Below are positions 24,671 through 31,835 of a DNA stretch of 39,317 nucleotides, in pieces (position 1 is the stretch's first letter; each line of letters opens with the position of its first letter). The notes beneath the pieces were generated by a model, which did not search any database, was not told where the DNA came from, and saw only the letters and a list, made by a program, of their open reading frames with translations. A program made the translations under genes and the position numbers. Source of the DNA: Micromonosporaceae bacterium. GTDB lineage: Bacteria; Actinomycetota; Actinomycetes; Mycobacteriales; Micromonosporaceae. The stretch lies in contig WHSM01000003.1 of the NCBI GenBank assembly GCA_009380105.1, positions 1-39,317 of the forward strand. Reading direction: 5' to 3'.

Positions 24671-24777
24671 CGGATAGGTCTCTCAGGGAAGCCGGACCAG
24701 CGGGTCCCCCGGTCGCCGCTTCGGCCACGCGGATCAGCTCCTGCTCGGCGAGCTGCCGTTCTGTCACACGTCTGCCC

Positions 24778-24783
24778 TAGCCT
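24778..24783 (+). promoter_or_regulatory. -10 box for the PNPOx-like gene
   Basis: TAGCCT is 7 nt before the ATG at 24791 and no ribosome site is present, matching the leaderless layout seen at several other genes in the window. Confidence 0.45.
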
Positions 24784-24790
24784 GCGGGGC

Positions 24791-25294
24791 ATGCGATGGG
24801 GCGAGTTTGAAACGGTCTGCCCGGAGTTGGCGGCCAAGGCGCGCGATCGGTTCGCGCGCGAGCAGATCATCCTGCTCGGCACTGTGCGCCCGGACGGATC
24901 CGCGCGGATCAGCGGCGTCGAATGCGATTTCACCGACGGGGAGCTGATGACCGGGATGATCTGGCGGTCTGCCAAGGCGCTCGATCTGCTACGGGACGAT
25001 CGGGTGACTGTCCACAGCCTGGTTCCGGACAAGGCCCACGAGTCCGAGAACCAGGGCGACATCAAGCTGTACGGCCGCGCGGTCGAGGTCTCAGATCCCG
25101 AACAGAAGCGGCGCTACGAGGACGCGATCGAGGCCCGGATCGACTGGCGGCCGCCGGAGCCGTACCACTGCTTCGCTTTTGATCTTGTACGTGCCGGCAT
25201 GGTGCGCTTCGCCGACGACGGCCGCCACGTCTGGACCTGGCGCGCGGGGAGCGCGCTGCGGAAGCGTGTCGTGCCGGAACATCCGAGCGCCTGA
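24791..25294 (+). CDS. Pyridoxamine 5'-phosphate oxidase-family protein
   Basis: This 167-aa split-barrel flavin/F420-binding protein has the FDOR/PNPOx core: LGTVRPDGSARISGVECDF near the N-terminus, GMIWRSAKALDLLRDDRVTV for the cofactor phosphate, and IKLYGRAVEVSDPEQKRRY. A C-terminal Arg/Trp-rich strand follows. The actinobacterial group includes many F420-dependent reductases and some haem- or biliverdin-binding members; the substrate is not predictable here. The gene appears monocistronic and leaderless. The 189 bp downstream (25295-25483) contain no gene or strong structure that I can support. Confidence 0.8.
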   Translation: MRWGEFETVCPELAAKARDRFAREQIILLGTVRPDGSARISGVECDFTDGELMTGMIWRSAKALDLLRDDRVTVHSLVPDKAHESENQGDIKLYGRAVEVSDPEQKRRYEDAIEARIDWRPPEPYHCFAFDLVRAGMVRFADDGRHVWTWRAGSALRKRVVPEHPSA

Positions 25295-25483
25295 CCGACG
25301 TGCGGTGCCCGTCCCAGGGCTGTGACCAGTCGTTCGCACGGGACCTCTGACGCATTCACCGGACGGTCACCGAGCCCGAATAGACGTAGGTGTTCGGCGG
25401 CGTGGCAGGGACCGGTGAACGGGGGCGGCCCTCTGCGCGCGGCCGGCGAGTGAGCGCGGCGCGGAGCGCCGGGCCGGGCCCGG

Positions 25484-26041
25484 TCACGTCCTGCGGCGTC
25501 GGCTGTTCCAGTGTTGGAAGCCGGCCGCTTCGGCGTCTTCGGCGGTGCGGAACCACGCCTCGGCCCTCGTCCGCTTGTAGTACGGCGACTCCGGCGCGTG
25601 GTAGAGCCTCGAACTCGCGTTGCCCTTCACTGTGAACTCCGCGGACGGCGCCGAGCCGTCGGGGAGTGGACGCGCGGACCCGGGCCCGTACGGCCCGGCC
25701 GGAACCTCCGACTCGGGCCCCGCCTCCGGGCCGGGGGGCGCCGGCTCCGGGGCAGGCGCTGCCTCGGCGGCCGGCGCTGGGTCCGCGGCCGTCGTCTGCG
25801 GGGTCGCCGCCGAGTTGGCCGGCTGGGGCGGGACGGACGCCAGCACCGGCTCCTCGGGCGCTGCCGCCGCCTCGGGCGCCTCGGGTCCGGCGTCCGGCTC
25901 GCCGGGCGCGGTGTCCGGTGACACCGCGGGGCTGACCGGCGCAGCCGTCGGTGGGGAAGCGCGTCGCGTCAGCCACCAGACGACACTGATCACCCCGATG
26001 CCGATGAGGAGGATCGCCATGGTGATGAGGAACGCCTTCAC
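25484..26041 (-). CDS. Sunset-domain membrane protein
   Basis: This 185-aa protein has one N-terminal membrane helix (about 3-24, [17 protein letters not shown]), a long Ala/Pro/Glu linker (30-130) and a C-terminal module with [18 protein letters not shown] and [14 protein letters not shown]. That module is the short 'sunset' domain found at the ends of actinobacterial envelope proteins, often as the last 45 residues. Its function is not established; it is presumed to lie outside the membrane. GTG 26041 is chosen because GGAGA lies about 7 nt upstream; a TTG at 26080 would add 13 residues. It follows the metallophosphoesterase gene by 96 bp on the same strand. Confidence 0.75.
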   Translation of the reverse strand: MKAFLITMAILLIGIGVISVVWWLTRRASPPTAAPVSPAVSPDTAPGEPDAGPEAPEAAAAPEEPVLASVPPQPANSAATPQTTAADPAPAAEAAPAPEPAPPGPEAGPESEVPAGPYGPGSARPLPDGSAPSAEFTVKGNASSRLYHAPESPYYKRTRAEAWFRTAEDAEAAGFQHWNSRRRRT

Positions 26042-26137
26042 GCCGGATCTCCAATCAGAGCGAGTCTGTCCGCCACTCAAGTCGAAACCCCCTGAACCAT
26101 CCGGAAGGGACGTAAATCGATCGCAGTGTGACGCAGG

Positions 26138-26899
26138 TCATAGATCGAGAGCGCGGCCGTCGCGAGGGCCGAAGACACGCAGCGCGTCCACGTCGGACGC
26201 CTTCGCGCGAACGAAGTAGTCCGCCCACTCGACGGCGTCGGGATAGCCGCTCTCGGCGGCGATCCGCGCGCACGCCGCGTCGAGGTCGTAGGAGGTGCGC
26301 CGCAGCATCACCCCACCATCGGCCAGCAGCGCCCAGGACGCCCCGACAGACCCGTACGGCATCCCGACGCTGCCAGGGTTGACGACCAGCCGGCGATCAA
26401 CCAGGCGGACGTACGGCATGTGCGTGTGCCCGCACACCACCGTCTGCTCCGCGACTCCGGCGAACACCTCCGACCACCGGGAGAGTCGGCTGTCGACCAG
26501 CACGACCTCTTCGTCGTCGCGCGGCGTCGCGTGGCAGAACAGCACCGGGCCGAAGCCGGCCACGTCCACGGTCGCCGTCAGCGGCAGCGAATCCAGCAGG
26601 CCGACGTGGGCGTCGCTGAGCTGCGCCGCCGCCCAGGGCGCTATCGGGTCCGGGATCTCCGTCTCGGACGCCCCGCGGGCGAGCGCGACCAGCTCCCGGT
26701 CGGCGTTTCCTCGTACCAACACGGCGTTTTCCAGGCTGGACAACAGATCGAGGGTGAGTGTCGGCAGCGGCCCGGCCACGTGATCACCGGTGACCGCGAT
26801 CAGGTCCGCGGCGCGCACATCGGGCTCGGCGAGCACGGCCTCCAACGCGGGCAGCACGCCGTGGACGTCCGAGAGGACCGCGACCCGGGATGCGTTCAC
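26138..26899 (-). CDS. Metallophosphoesterase (YfcE/MJ0936-type)
   Basis: This 253-aa calcineurin-like phosphoesterase binds two metals. Ligand motifs are in order: SDVHG (Asp11, His13), TGDHVAGP (Asp39), RGNADRE (Asn65), FCHATPRDD (His) and CGHTHMPY (both His). The first-shell set is complete, so it should be active. Members of this small single-domain group hydrolyse phosphodiesters such as cyclic nucleotides or artificial diesters; the natural substrate here is unknown. Start codon GTG. It is divergent from ileS and shares with it the 350-bp gap that contains the T-box leader. Confidence 0.85.
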   Translation of the reverse strand: MNASRVAVLSDVHGVLPALEAVLAEPDVRAADLIAVTGDHVAGPLPTLTLDLLSSLENAVLVRGNADRELVALARGASETEIPDPIAPWAAAQLSDAHVGLLDSLPLTATVDVAGFGPVLFCHATPRDDEEVVLVDSRLSRWSEVFAGVAEQTVVCGHTHMPYVRLVDRRLVVNPGSVGMPYGSVGASWALLADGGVMLRRTSYDLDAACARIAAESGYPDAVEWADYFVRAKASDVDALRVFGPRDGRALDL

Positions 26900-26979
26900 A
26901 GGCGTCAGCCTGACTTACCGGCGGTGCGGCGCGGAAGACCGGTTCGCCGTCAGCGGAACGTCCGGCGGTTCGGATATCG

Positions 26980-26996
26980 GGTGAGCCGGACTCACC
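26980..26996. promoter_or_regulatory. Short inverted repeat ahead of the ileS leader
   Basis: GGTGAG (26980-26985) and CTCACC (26991-26996) flank CCGGA, just before a -10-like TAGCCT at 27005-27010 that would start the T-box transcript near 27017. It could be an operator or part of the promoter region. The spacing to a -35 is not convincing. Confidence 0.3.
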
Positions 26997-27016
26997 AGCT
27001 CGGGTAGCCTGGTCGT

Positions 27017-27249
27017 CACAGGCATCGACCCGGCGATCACCGGTGAGCCTCCGGAAGAAACGACCGCGGCCTTCAGCGCGGCCGGAGTAGACCCGGACGG
27101 GTTCGGCCCGTCACAGCCGACCCACGAGCGGGCGTCCAGCAGCTGTGGCAGGGCCGGGCGTCAAGCGAGGTGGTACCGTGGGCGGCGCTGCGTGAAGCGC
27201 CGGCTCGTCCTCGCGTGATGGCACAGCGTCACACGAGGAGAGCAAGACG
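27017..27249 (+). ncRNA. Translational T-box riboswitch controlling ileS
   Basis: This is the actinobacterial ileS T-box, which senses uncharged tRNA-Ile. The specifier ATC (27036-27038) lies in a very short stem I, followed by GAGCCTCCGGAAGAAACG, a block shared with mycobacterial ileS leaders. The conserved T-box sequence GAGGTGGTACCGTG is at 27167-27180; its TGGT bulge (27171-27174) pairs with the tRNA ACCA end. Downstream there is a ribosome-site sequestering hairpin and no intrinsic terminator, so control should act on translation. When tRNA-Ile is uncharged, the antisequestrator forms and frees GAGGAG. Exact stem boundaries need folding software. Confidence 0.9.
27209..27240 (+). promoter_or_regulatory. 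Sequestrator hairpin over the ileS ribosome site
   Basis: CCTCGCGTGA (27209-27218) pairs with TCACACGAGG (27229-27238) at nine of ten positions around a 10-nt loop. The 3' arm covers most of the Shine-Dalgarno GAGGAG (27235-27240), which is 9 nt before the ileS ATG. Confidence 0.75.
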
Positions 27250-30200
27250 ATGTCGTACCCGCAGGATGCGCCGGACCGTGGCGTGCCGGCTTCCCCGTCG
27301 TTCCCCAAGCTCGAAGAGCGGGTGCTCGACTACTGGGCGAAGGACGACACGTTCGCCGCGTCCGTGGCCGCCCGTGACGCCGGCGAGGACGGCGCCAACG
27401 AGTACGTCTTCTACGACGGCCCCCCGTTCGCCAACGGCCTGCCCCACTACGGCCACCTCTTCACCGGGTACGCCAAGGACGTGGTGCCCAGATACCAGAC
27501 GATGCGCGGCCGGCGGGTGGAGCGGCGCTTCGGGTGGGACTGCCACGGCCTGCCCGCCGAGGTGGAGGCCGAGAAGCAGCTCGGCATCTCCGCCAAGAGC
27601 GAGATCCTCGATCTGGGCATCGACAAGTTCAACGACGCCTGCCGCACCTCGGTGCTCAAGTACACCCGGGACTGGGAGCGGTACGTCACCCGCCAGGCCC
27701 GTTGGGTGGACTTCGCCAACGACTACAAGACGCTCGACACCGACTACATGGAGAGCGTCATGTGGGCCTTCAAGACCCTGCACGACAAGGGTCTGATCTA
27801 CGAGGGCTTCCGGGTGCTGGCGTACTGCTGGCGGTGCGAGACCCCGCTGTCGAACACCGAGACCCGGATGGACGACGTGTACCGGGAGCGCCAGGACCCG
27901 GCCGTCACCGTCGGGTTCGAGTTGGACTCCGGCGAGAAGCTGCTCGCCTGGACCACCACCCCGTGGACCCTGCCGTCCAATCTCGCGGTCGCGGTGGGCC
28001 TGGACGTCGACTACGCCGTGGTGTCCAAGCACGGCCAGCGCCACATCCTGGCCGAGGCGCGCCTGGGCGCGTACGCCAAGGAGTTGGGCGACGCCGAGCG
28101 GGTCGGCACGCTGAAGGGCAGCGACCTGGTCGGCCGCAGTTACACGCCGCTGTTCGACTTCCTGCTCGAGACGGTCTCCGGCACTCCTGCCTTCACCGTC
28201 CTCGGCGCCGATTTCGTCTCCACGGAGGACGGCACCGGTGTAGTCCACATGGCGCCTGCTTTTGGCGAGGACGATCAGAACGCCTGCAACGCCGCCGGCA
28301 TCCCGACCGTGGTGACCGTTGACGACCACACCAAGTTCACGTCGCTGGTCCCGGCGTACGAGGGGATGCAGGTCTTCGACGCCAACAAGCCGATCACGCG
28401 TGACCTGAAGGCGCGGGGCCTGCTGCTCAAGCACGACAGCTACAGCCACTCGTACCCGCACTGCTGGCGCTGCGACACCCCACTGGTCTACAAGGCGGTG
28501 TCGAGCTGGTTCGTGGCCGTGACCAGGTTCAAGGACCGGATGGTCGAGCTGAACTCCGAGATCAACTGGGTGCCCGGCCACGTGAAGGACGGCTCGTTCG
28601 GCAAGTGGCTCGTCAACGCGCGCGACTGGTCGATCAGCCGGAACCGGTTCTGGGGCTCGCCGATCCCGGTCTGGAAATCCGACGACCCGGCGTACCCGCG
28701 CGTGGACGTGTACGGCTCCTTGGAGCAGCTCCAGGACGACTTCGGGGAGCTTGCGACCCGAAGCGTCAGGCACAGCGGGGAGCTTGCGACCCGAAGCGAC
28801 GAGCGCAGCGGGGTCAAGGTCGACGATCTGCACCGGCCCGGCATCGACGAGCTGACCCGGCCCAACCCGGACGATCCGACCGGTCGCTCCGTGATGCGGC
28901 GGGTTCCCGAGGTGCTGGACTGCTGGTTCGAGTCGGGTTCGATGCCGTTCGCGCAGGTGCACTACCCGTTCGAGAACGCCGACTGGTTCGAGCACCACTA
29001 CCCGGGCGACTTCATCGTGGAGTACCTGCCGCAGGTGCGCGGCTGGTTCTACACCCTGCACGTGCTCGCCACCGCGCTGTTCGACCGGCCCGCGTTCCGC
29101 AACTGCGTCGCGCACGGCATCCTGCTCGGCGAGGACGGCCGGAAGATGTCCAAGAGCCTGCGCAACTACCCCGATGTCTACGAGATGTTCGACTCGTACG
29201 GCGCGGACGCGATGCGCTGGCTGCTGATGAGCGCGCCGGTGATCCGGGGCGGCGACACCCCGGTGAGCGAGTCGGGGGTGCGCGACTCGGTGCGGCACGT
29301 GATCAACCCGCTGTGGAACGTCTGGCACTTCTTCACGCTGTACGCCAACGCGGAGGGGCACACCGCGACCCGCCGCGCGGACTCCCCGCATCTGCTCGAC
29401 CGGTACGTGCTCGCCAAGACCCGCGAGCTGGTCGAGTCGGTCACCTCCGAGATGGACGCCTACGACATCTCCGGCGCGTGCGAGGCGATCCGCTCCTACC
29501 TGGACGCGCTCACCAACTGGTACGTGCGGCGTTCCCGGGACCGGTTCTGGTCGGGCGACCGGGACGCCTTCGACACCCTGCACACGGTGCTGGAGACGCT
29601 GACGATCGTGGCGGCGCCGTTGCTGCCGATGGTCTCGGAGGAGATCTGGCGCGGGCTGACCGGCGGCCGTTCGGTGCACCTCGCGGACTGGCCGGACGCC
29701 TCGGCGCTGCCGGCCGACCACGACCTGGTCACGGCGATGGACGCCGCCCGGGAGGTCTGCTCGGCGGCGCTGTCGCTGCGCAAGACCACCGGTCTGCGGG
29801 TGCGCCTGCCGCTGCGCTCCCTCACCGTGGCGAGCCCGCTCGCGGAGACGCTGCGACCGTACGCGGAGTTGATCGCCGACGAGGTGAACGTCAAGGACGT
29901 GGTCTTCACCGACCAGCTCGGCGACTACTGCGAGCATGTGCTCACCGTGGTGCCGCGGGCGCTCGGCCCGCGCCTCGGCAAGGACGTCCAGCAGGTGATC
30001 AAGGCCGTGAAGGCAGGAGAGTGGTCGGTGTCCGGCGGTCAGGTCACGGCCGGCGGCTTCGCATTGCGCGAGGGGGAGTACGAGCTGAAGCTGACCGCGC
30101 GGCAGGCGGACCGCTCCGCGTCCCTCGGCGACCGGGGCGTGGTCGTGCTCGACACCGAGGTGACGCCCGAGCTGTCCGCCGAAGGCGTGGCTCGCGACAT

Positions 30201-30429
30201 CGTGCGCGTCGTGCAGCTCGCTCGCCGCGACGCCGACCTGAACGTCGCCGACCGGATCCGACTGGTGATCGAGGCCTCGTCGGGGGTGCGGGCCGCGGTC
30301 GAGGCGCATCGCGAGTTCGTGGCGCGGGAGACCCTGGCTGAGGAGCTCGCGTTCGGCCAGGTCGGCGGCGGCTACGAGGGCGAGGTCGGCGACGGCGAGT
30401 CGGTGCGGGTCCAGGTCGCCGTCGCCTGA
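27250..30429 (+). CDS. ileS: Isoleucine--tRNA ligase (type 2, eukaryote-like)
   Basis: This 1059-aa class I synthetase has the HIGH motif as HYGH at 66-69 ([12 protein letters not shown]), editing-domain strands ([18 protein letters not shown]), KMSKS at 632-636 ([13 protein letters not shown]) and a helical anticodon domain after about 690. No C-terminal zinc-finger signature is visible, and length and motif forms match the type 2 group to which mycobacterial IleRS belongs; type 2 enzymes are typically little affected by mupirocin. A 22-residue Gly-Glu-Leu-Ala-Thr-Arg-Ser repeat at about 499-520 is not part of the family and comes from a 66-bp repeat insertion at 28744-28809. Expression is under T-box control. 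Confidence 0.96.
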   Translation: MSYPQDAPDRGVPASPSFPKLEERVLDYWAKDDTFAASVAARDAGEDGANEYVFYDGPPFANGLPHYGHLFTGYAKDVVPRYQTMRGRRVERRFGWDCHGLPAEVEAEKQLGISAKSEILDLGIDKFNDACRTSVLKYTRDWERYVTRQARWVDFANDYKTLDTDYMESVMWAFKTLHDKGLIYEGFRVLAYCWRCETPLSNTETRMDDVYRERQDPAVTVGFELDSGEKLLAWTTTPWTLPSNLAVAVGLDVDYAVVSKHGQRHILAEARLGAYAKELGDAERVGTLKGSDLVGRSYTPLFDFLLETVSGTPAFTVLGADFVSTEDGTGVVHMAPAFGEDDQNACNAAGIPTVVTVDDHTKFTSLVPAYEGMQVFDANKPITRDLKARGLLLKHDSYSHSYPHCWRCDTPLVYKAVSSWFVAVTRFKDRMVELNSEINWVPGHVKDGSFGKWLVNARDWSISRNRFWGSPIPVWKSDDPAYPRVDVYGSLEQLQDDFGELATRSVRHSGELATRSDERSGVKVDDLHRPGIDELTRPNPDDPTGRSVMRRVPEVLDCWFESGSMPFAQVHYPFENADWFEHHYPGDFIVEYLPQVRGWFYTLHVLATALFDRPAFRNCVAHGILLGEDGRKMSKSLRNYPDVYEMFDSYGADAMRWLLMSAPVIRGGDTPVSESGVRDSVRHVINPLWNVWHFFTLYANAEGHTATRRADSPHLLDRYVLAKTRELVESVTSEMDAYDISGACEAIRSYLDALTNWYVRRSRDRFWSGDRDAFDTLHTVLETLTIVAAPLLPMVSEEIWRGLTGGRSVHLADWPDASALPADHDLVTAMDAAREVCSAALSLRKTTGLRVRLPLRSLTVASPLAETLRPYAELIADEVNVKDVVFTDQLGDYCEHVLTVVPRALGPRLGKDVQQVIKAVKAGEWSVSGGQVTAGGFALREGEYELKLTARQADRSASLGDRGVVVLDTEVTPELSAEGVARDIVRVVQLARRDADLNVADRIRLVIEASSGVRAAVEAHREFVARETLAEELAFGQVGGGYEGEVGDGESVRVQVAVA
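28744..28809 (+). repeat. Two tandem 33-bp units inserted in frame in ileS
   Basis: Units 28744-28776 and 28777-28809 share their first 21 bases exactly and differ at five positions in the last 12. They encode [11 protein letters not shown] and [11 protein letters not shown]. Related IleRS proteins run from the equivalent of DDFG straight into VKVxDLHRP, so the 66 bp look like an insertion that keeps the frame. The sequence style (GAGCTTGCGACCCGAAGC, GACGAGCGCAGCGG) resembles dispersed palindromic repeats of some actinomycetes. I see no other copy in this window. Confidence 0.8.
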
Positions 30430-30465
30430 GGCTTCGGCGCAAGCGGCCGTCACCTGAGGCTTCGG
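30421..30465 (+). repeat. Short duplication of the ileS stop region
   Basis: Bases 30421-30437 (spanning the ileS stop codon) recur at 30449-30465 with one mismatch in 17, a 28-bp step. It looks like a slippage duplication of the gene end lying in the 3' untranslated region. Confidence 0.5.
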
Positions 30466-30475
30466 GCACACGCGA

Positions 30476-30513
30476 AAGCGCCCCGTGATCCTGATCAGGA
30501 TCACGGGGCGCTT
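30476..30513. terminator. Bidirectional terminator between ileS and a converging gene
   Basis: This is a perfect 38-bp palindrome: 30476-30494 is the exact inverse complement of 30495-30513, beginning AAGCGCCCCG and centred on CTGATCAG. As RNA it forms a 17-bp stem with a 4-nt loop on either strand, followed by TT in both directions. It lies 46 bp after the ileS stop and about 70 bp before the 3' end of the converging membrane-protein gene. Confidence 0.85.
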
Positions 30514-30582
30514 CGTCGTGCGGAGCCGTAAGGCCGTCAGCGGCCGAAATCTAGCCCCCCGTGCCGGGTATCGCTCGGCAGC

Positions 30583-31572
30583 TCAGCCGCCGAGTCCTTG
30601 CAGCACCTTCTTGGCGTTGTCTTCGCAGATCTTCCTGAAGTCCGAATCGCTGATCGACTTGCCCGTGTCGTAGAGGCCGTAGAGCCGGAAGCTCACCACA
30701 GCGTTCTCGTCGAGCACCTCGAACTCGTAGGTGTGCGAGTTGAACGAGCTGTACTTGCGCGTCTCCAGGTGCCAGTAGCCGTCCTGGCCGATGCCCGTGA
30801 CATCGCCGCTTGAGCGACCACTGCCGGTCTTGCCCTTCGCGCGCTGCTCGGTCCGGTCGTAGGAGTCCTTCGCGCTGCTGGAGTCGCTTGCCAGCGTCGT
30901 GCGCATGGAGAAGCTGGCGCTGTAGTTGCCGTCCTTGTACTTCGCCGTGCAGCTGAGCGAGGAGTAGTAGTCGTTCTTGTCCTCCTCGTTCTGCGGGTCG
31001 CCGTCCGCCTTGCCGGCGAGCTTCTCCATGCCGGAGGGGTCGACGAGGTCGCACGCGTTGGACACGTCGTCGGCGGAGTACTTGCCGCTGCCGCCGTCCG
31101 TGCCGCTGTCGGTGTCGCTGTCGGTGCCCCCGGTCTCCGTGGCGGCCGCGGAGGTCTGGGTTCCGCCGGTGGGGGTGGTGTCATCGCCTGCGCCGAGCAC
31201 CGCGATGCCGACGATCACCAGGAGGATGAGCACCACCAACGCGCCCACGCCGCCGATGATCCACGGCACCGGGTTGGTCTGCTTGGCTGGCGGGACCGGC
31301 GGCATCCCGGGCGGCACGGAGTACGGCTCCGAGTAGTTCGGCGGGGCCGAGTACGGGTCCGGGGCCGGAGGCTGCTGACCGTACTGGTCGTACGCCTGCG
31401 GCTGGTCGTATGCCTGGGGCTGGTCGTACGCCTGCGGCTGCTCATAGCTCGGCCCGCCACTTGCTGGCGGACCGCTGTACTGGGTCTGATCCGAGGGCGG
31501 CTGCCAGTCGCCGCCACCTCCGGGCCACTGACCACCCTGCCCGCCGTACGGCGGCTGTTGTGGTCCGGTCAC
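30583..31572 (-). CDS. Single-pass membrane protein with Pro/Gln/Tyr-rich cytoplasmic tail
   Basis: This 329-aa protein has a cytoplasmic low-complexity tail (1-100) rich in Pro, Gly, Gln and Tyr that includes three tandem QPQAYD-type repeats. One membrane helix follows (about 103-127), then a Ser/Thr/Asp linker (130-165) and an extracellular domain (166-329). The outer domain has three cysteines (ACDLVDP, SCTAKY, ICEDN) and resembles the DUF3558-like or PknD-accessory envelope proteins of actinobacteria; I cannot name the family with certainty. The GTG start has a perfect AAGGAGG six nt upstream, so expression is probably strong. The helix and outer-domain layout suggest a sensor or envelope accessory protein. 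Confidence 0.75.
   Translation of the reverse strand: MTGPQQPPYGGQGGQWPGGGGDWQPPSDQTQYSGPPASGGPSYEQPQAYDQPQAYDQPQAYDQYGQQPPAPDPYSAPPNYSEPYSVPPGMPPVPPAKQTNPVPWIIGGVGALVVLILLVIVGIAVLGAGDDTTPTGGTQTSAAATETGGTDSDTDSGTDGGSGKYSADDVSNACDLVDPSGMEKLAGKADGDPQNEEDKNDYYSSLSCTAKYKDGNYSASFSMRTTLASDSSSAKDSYDRTEQRAKGKTGSGRSSGDVTGIGQDGYWHLETRKYSSFNSHTYEFEVLDENAVVSFRLYGLYDTGKSISDSDFRKICEDNAKKVLQGLGG
31384..31437 (-). repeat. Three 18-bp repeats in the cytoplasmic tail
   Basis: Three units (31384-31401, 31402-31419, 31420-31437) of the type CTGGTCGTACGCCTGCGG encode the PQAYDQ repeats on the minus strand. Units 1 and 3 are identical and unit 2 differs at two positions. Such tracts expand by slippage and often vary between strains. 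Confidence 0.85.
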
Positions 31573-31620
31573 TTACGGCCTCCTTATGGAAAGGGACTGT
31601 GCTACACCCGGTTGTGCAGT

Positions 31621-31639
31621 GGGGTCACCGGTTGACCCC
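31621..31639. promoter_or_regulatory. Palindrome between divergent genes
   Basis: GGGGTCA (31621-31627) and TGACCCC (31633-31639) flank CCGGT. It lies 48 bp before the membrane-protein start and about 190 bp before the radical SAM gene. TTGACC inside the right arm could serve as a plus-strand -35 with TAAGCA about 16 nt on. It is a plausible operator for one or both genes. Confidence 0.4.
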
Positions 31640-31791
31640 AAGGCCGCCGACGGTAAGCATGTTGCGGCGCCAAAGCCTACTTTGACACAGGGAGTCACGT
31701 GGGGCGCCGACTGGGCGGGTCCTCGACAGATTCCTTACCCTTGCCGGCCGGCCGCGCTCTGTCCAGCACATGTGAGCCGTGCCGCCGCGCG

Positions 31792-31797
31792 TACCCT
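31792..31797 (+). promoter_or_regulatory. -10 box before the mini-ORF and radical SAM gene
   Basis: TACCCT ends 8 nt before an ATG at 31806, so the transcript should begin at or within a base or two of that codon. Confidence 0.45.
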
Positions 31798-31805
31798 GGA
31801 TCGTT

Positions 31806-31835
31806 ATGAGCAAGCGCAATGAGGCGGGCGCATGA
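31806..31835 (+). CDS. 9-codon upstream ORF coupled to the radical SAM gene
   Basis: ATG at 31806 opens MSKRNEAGA and stops at the TGA 31833-31835, which overlaps the radical SAM ATG (31832) as ATGA. It begins 8 nt behind a -10 box and so would be a leaderless reading frame. The GAGG inside it (31821-31824) is the ribosome site of the main gene. It may set translation of the downstream gene by coupling; whether the peptide itself matters is unknown. Confidence 0.45.
   Translation: MSKRNEAGA

Noticed and set aside
25356-26054. Second minus-strand frame overlapping the sunset-protein gene
   Set aside because: It overlaps a gene with a clear membrane helix and sunset module; apart from an unconvincing last dozen residues nothing in it looks protein-like.
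27229-30504. 1091-codon open frame antisense to ileS
   Set aside because: Same reason; it spans ileS completely, has no recognisable domain and runs through the T-box end and the terminator.
31384-31437. CRISPR-like spacing of short repeats
   Set aside because: The 18-bp units are contiguous, lack spacers and lie in frame in a coding region encoding a low-complexity tail.
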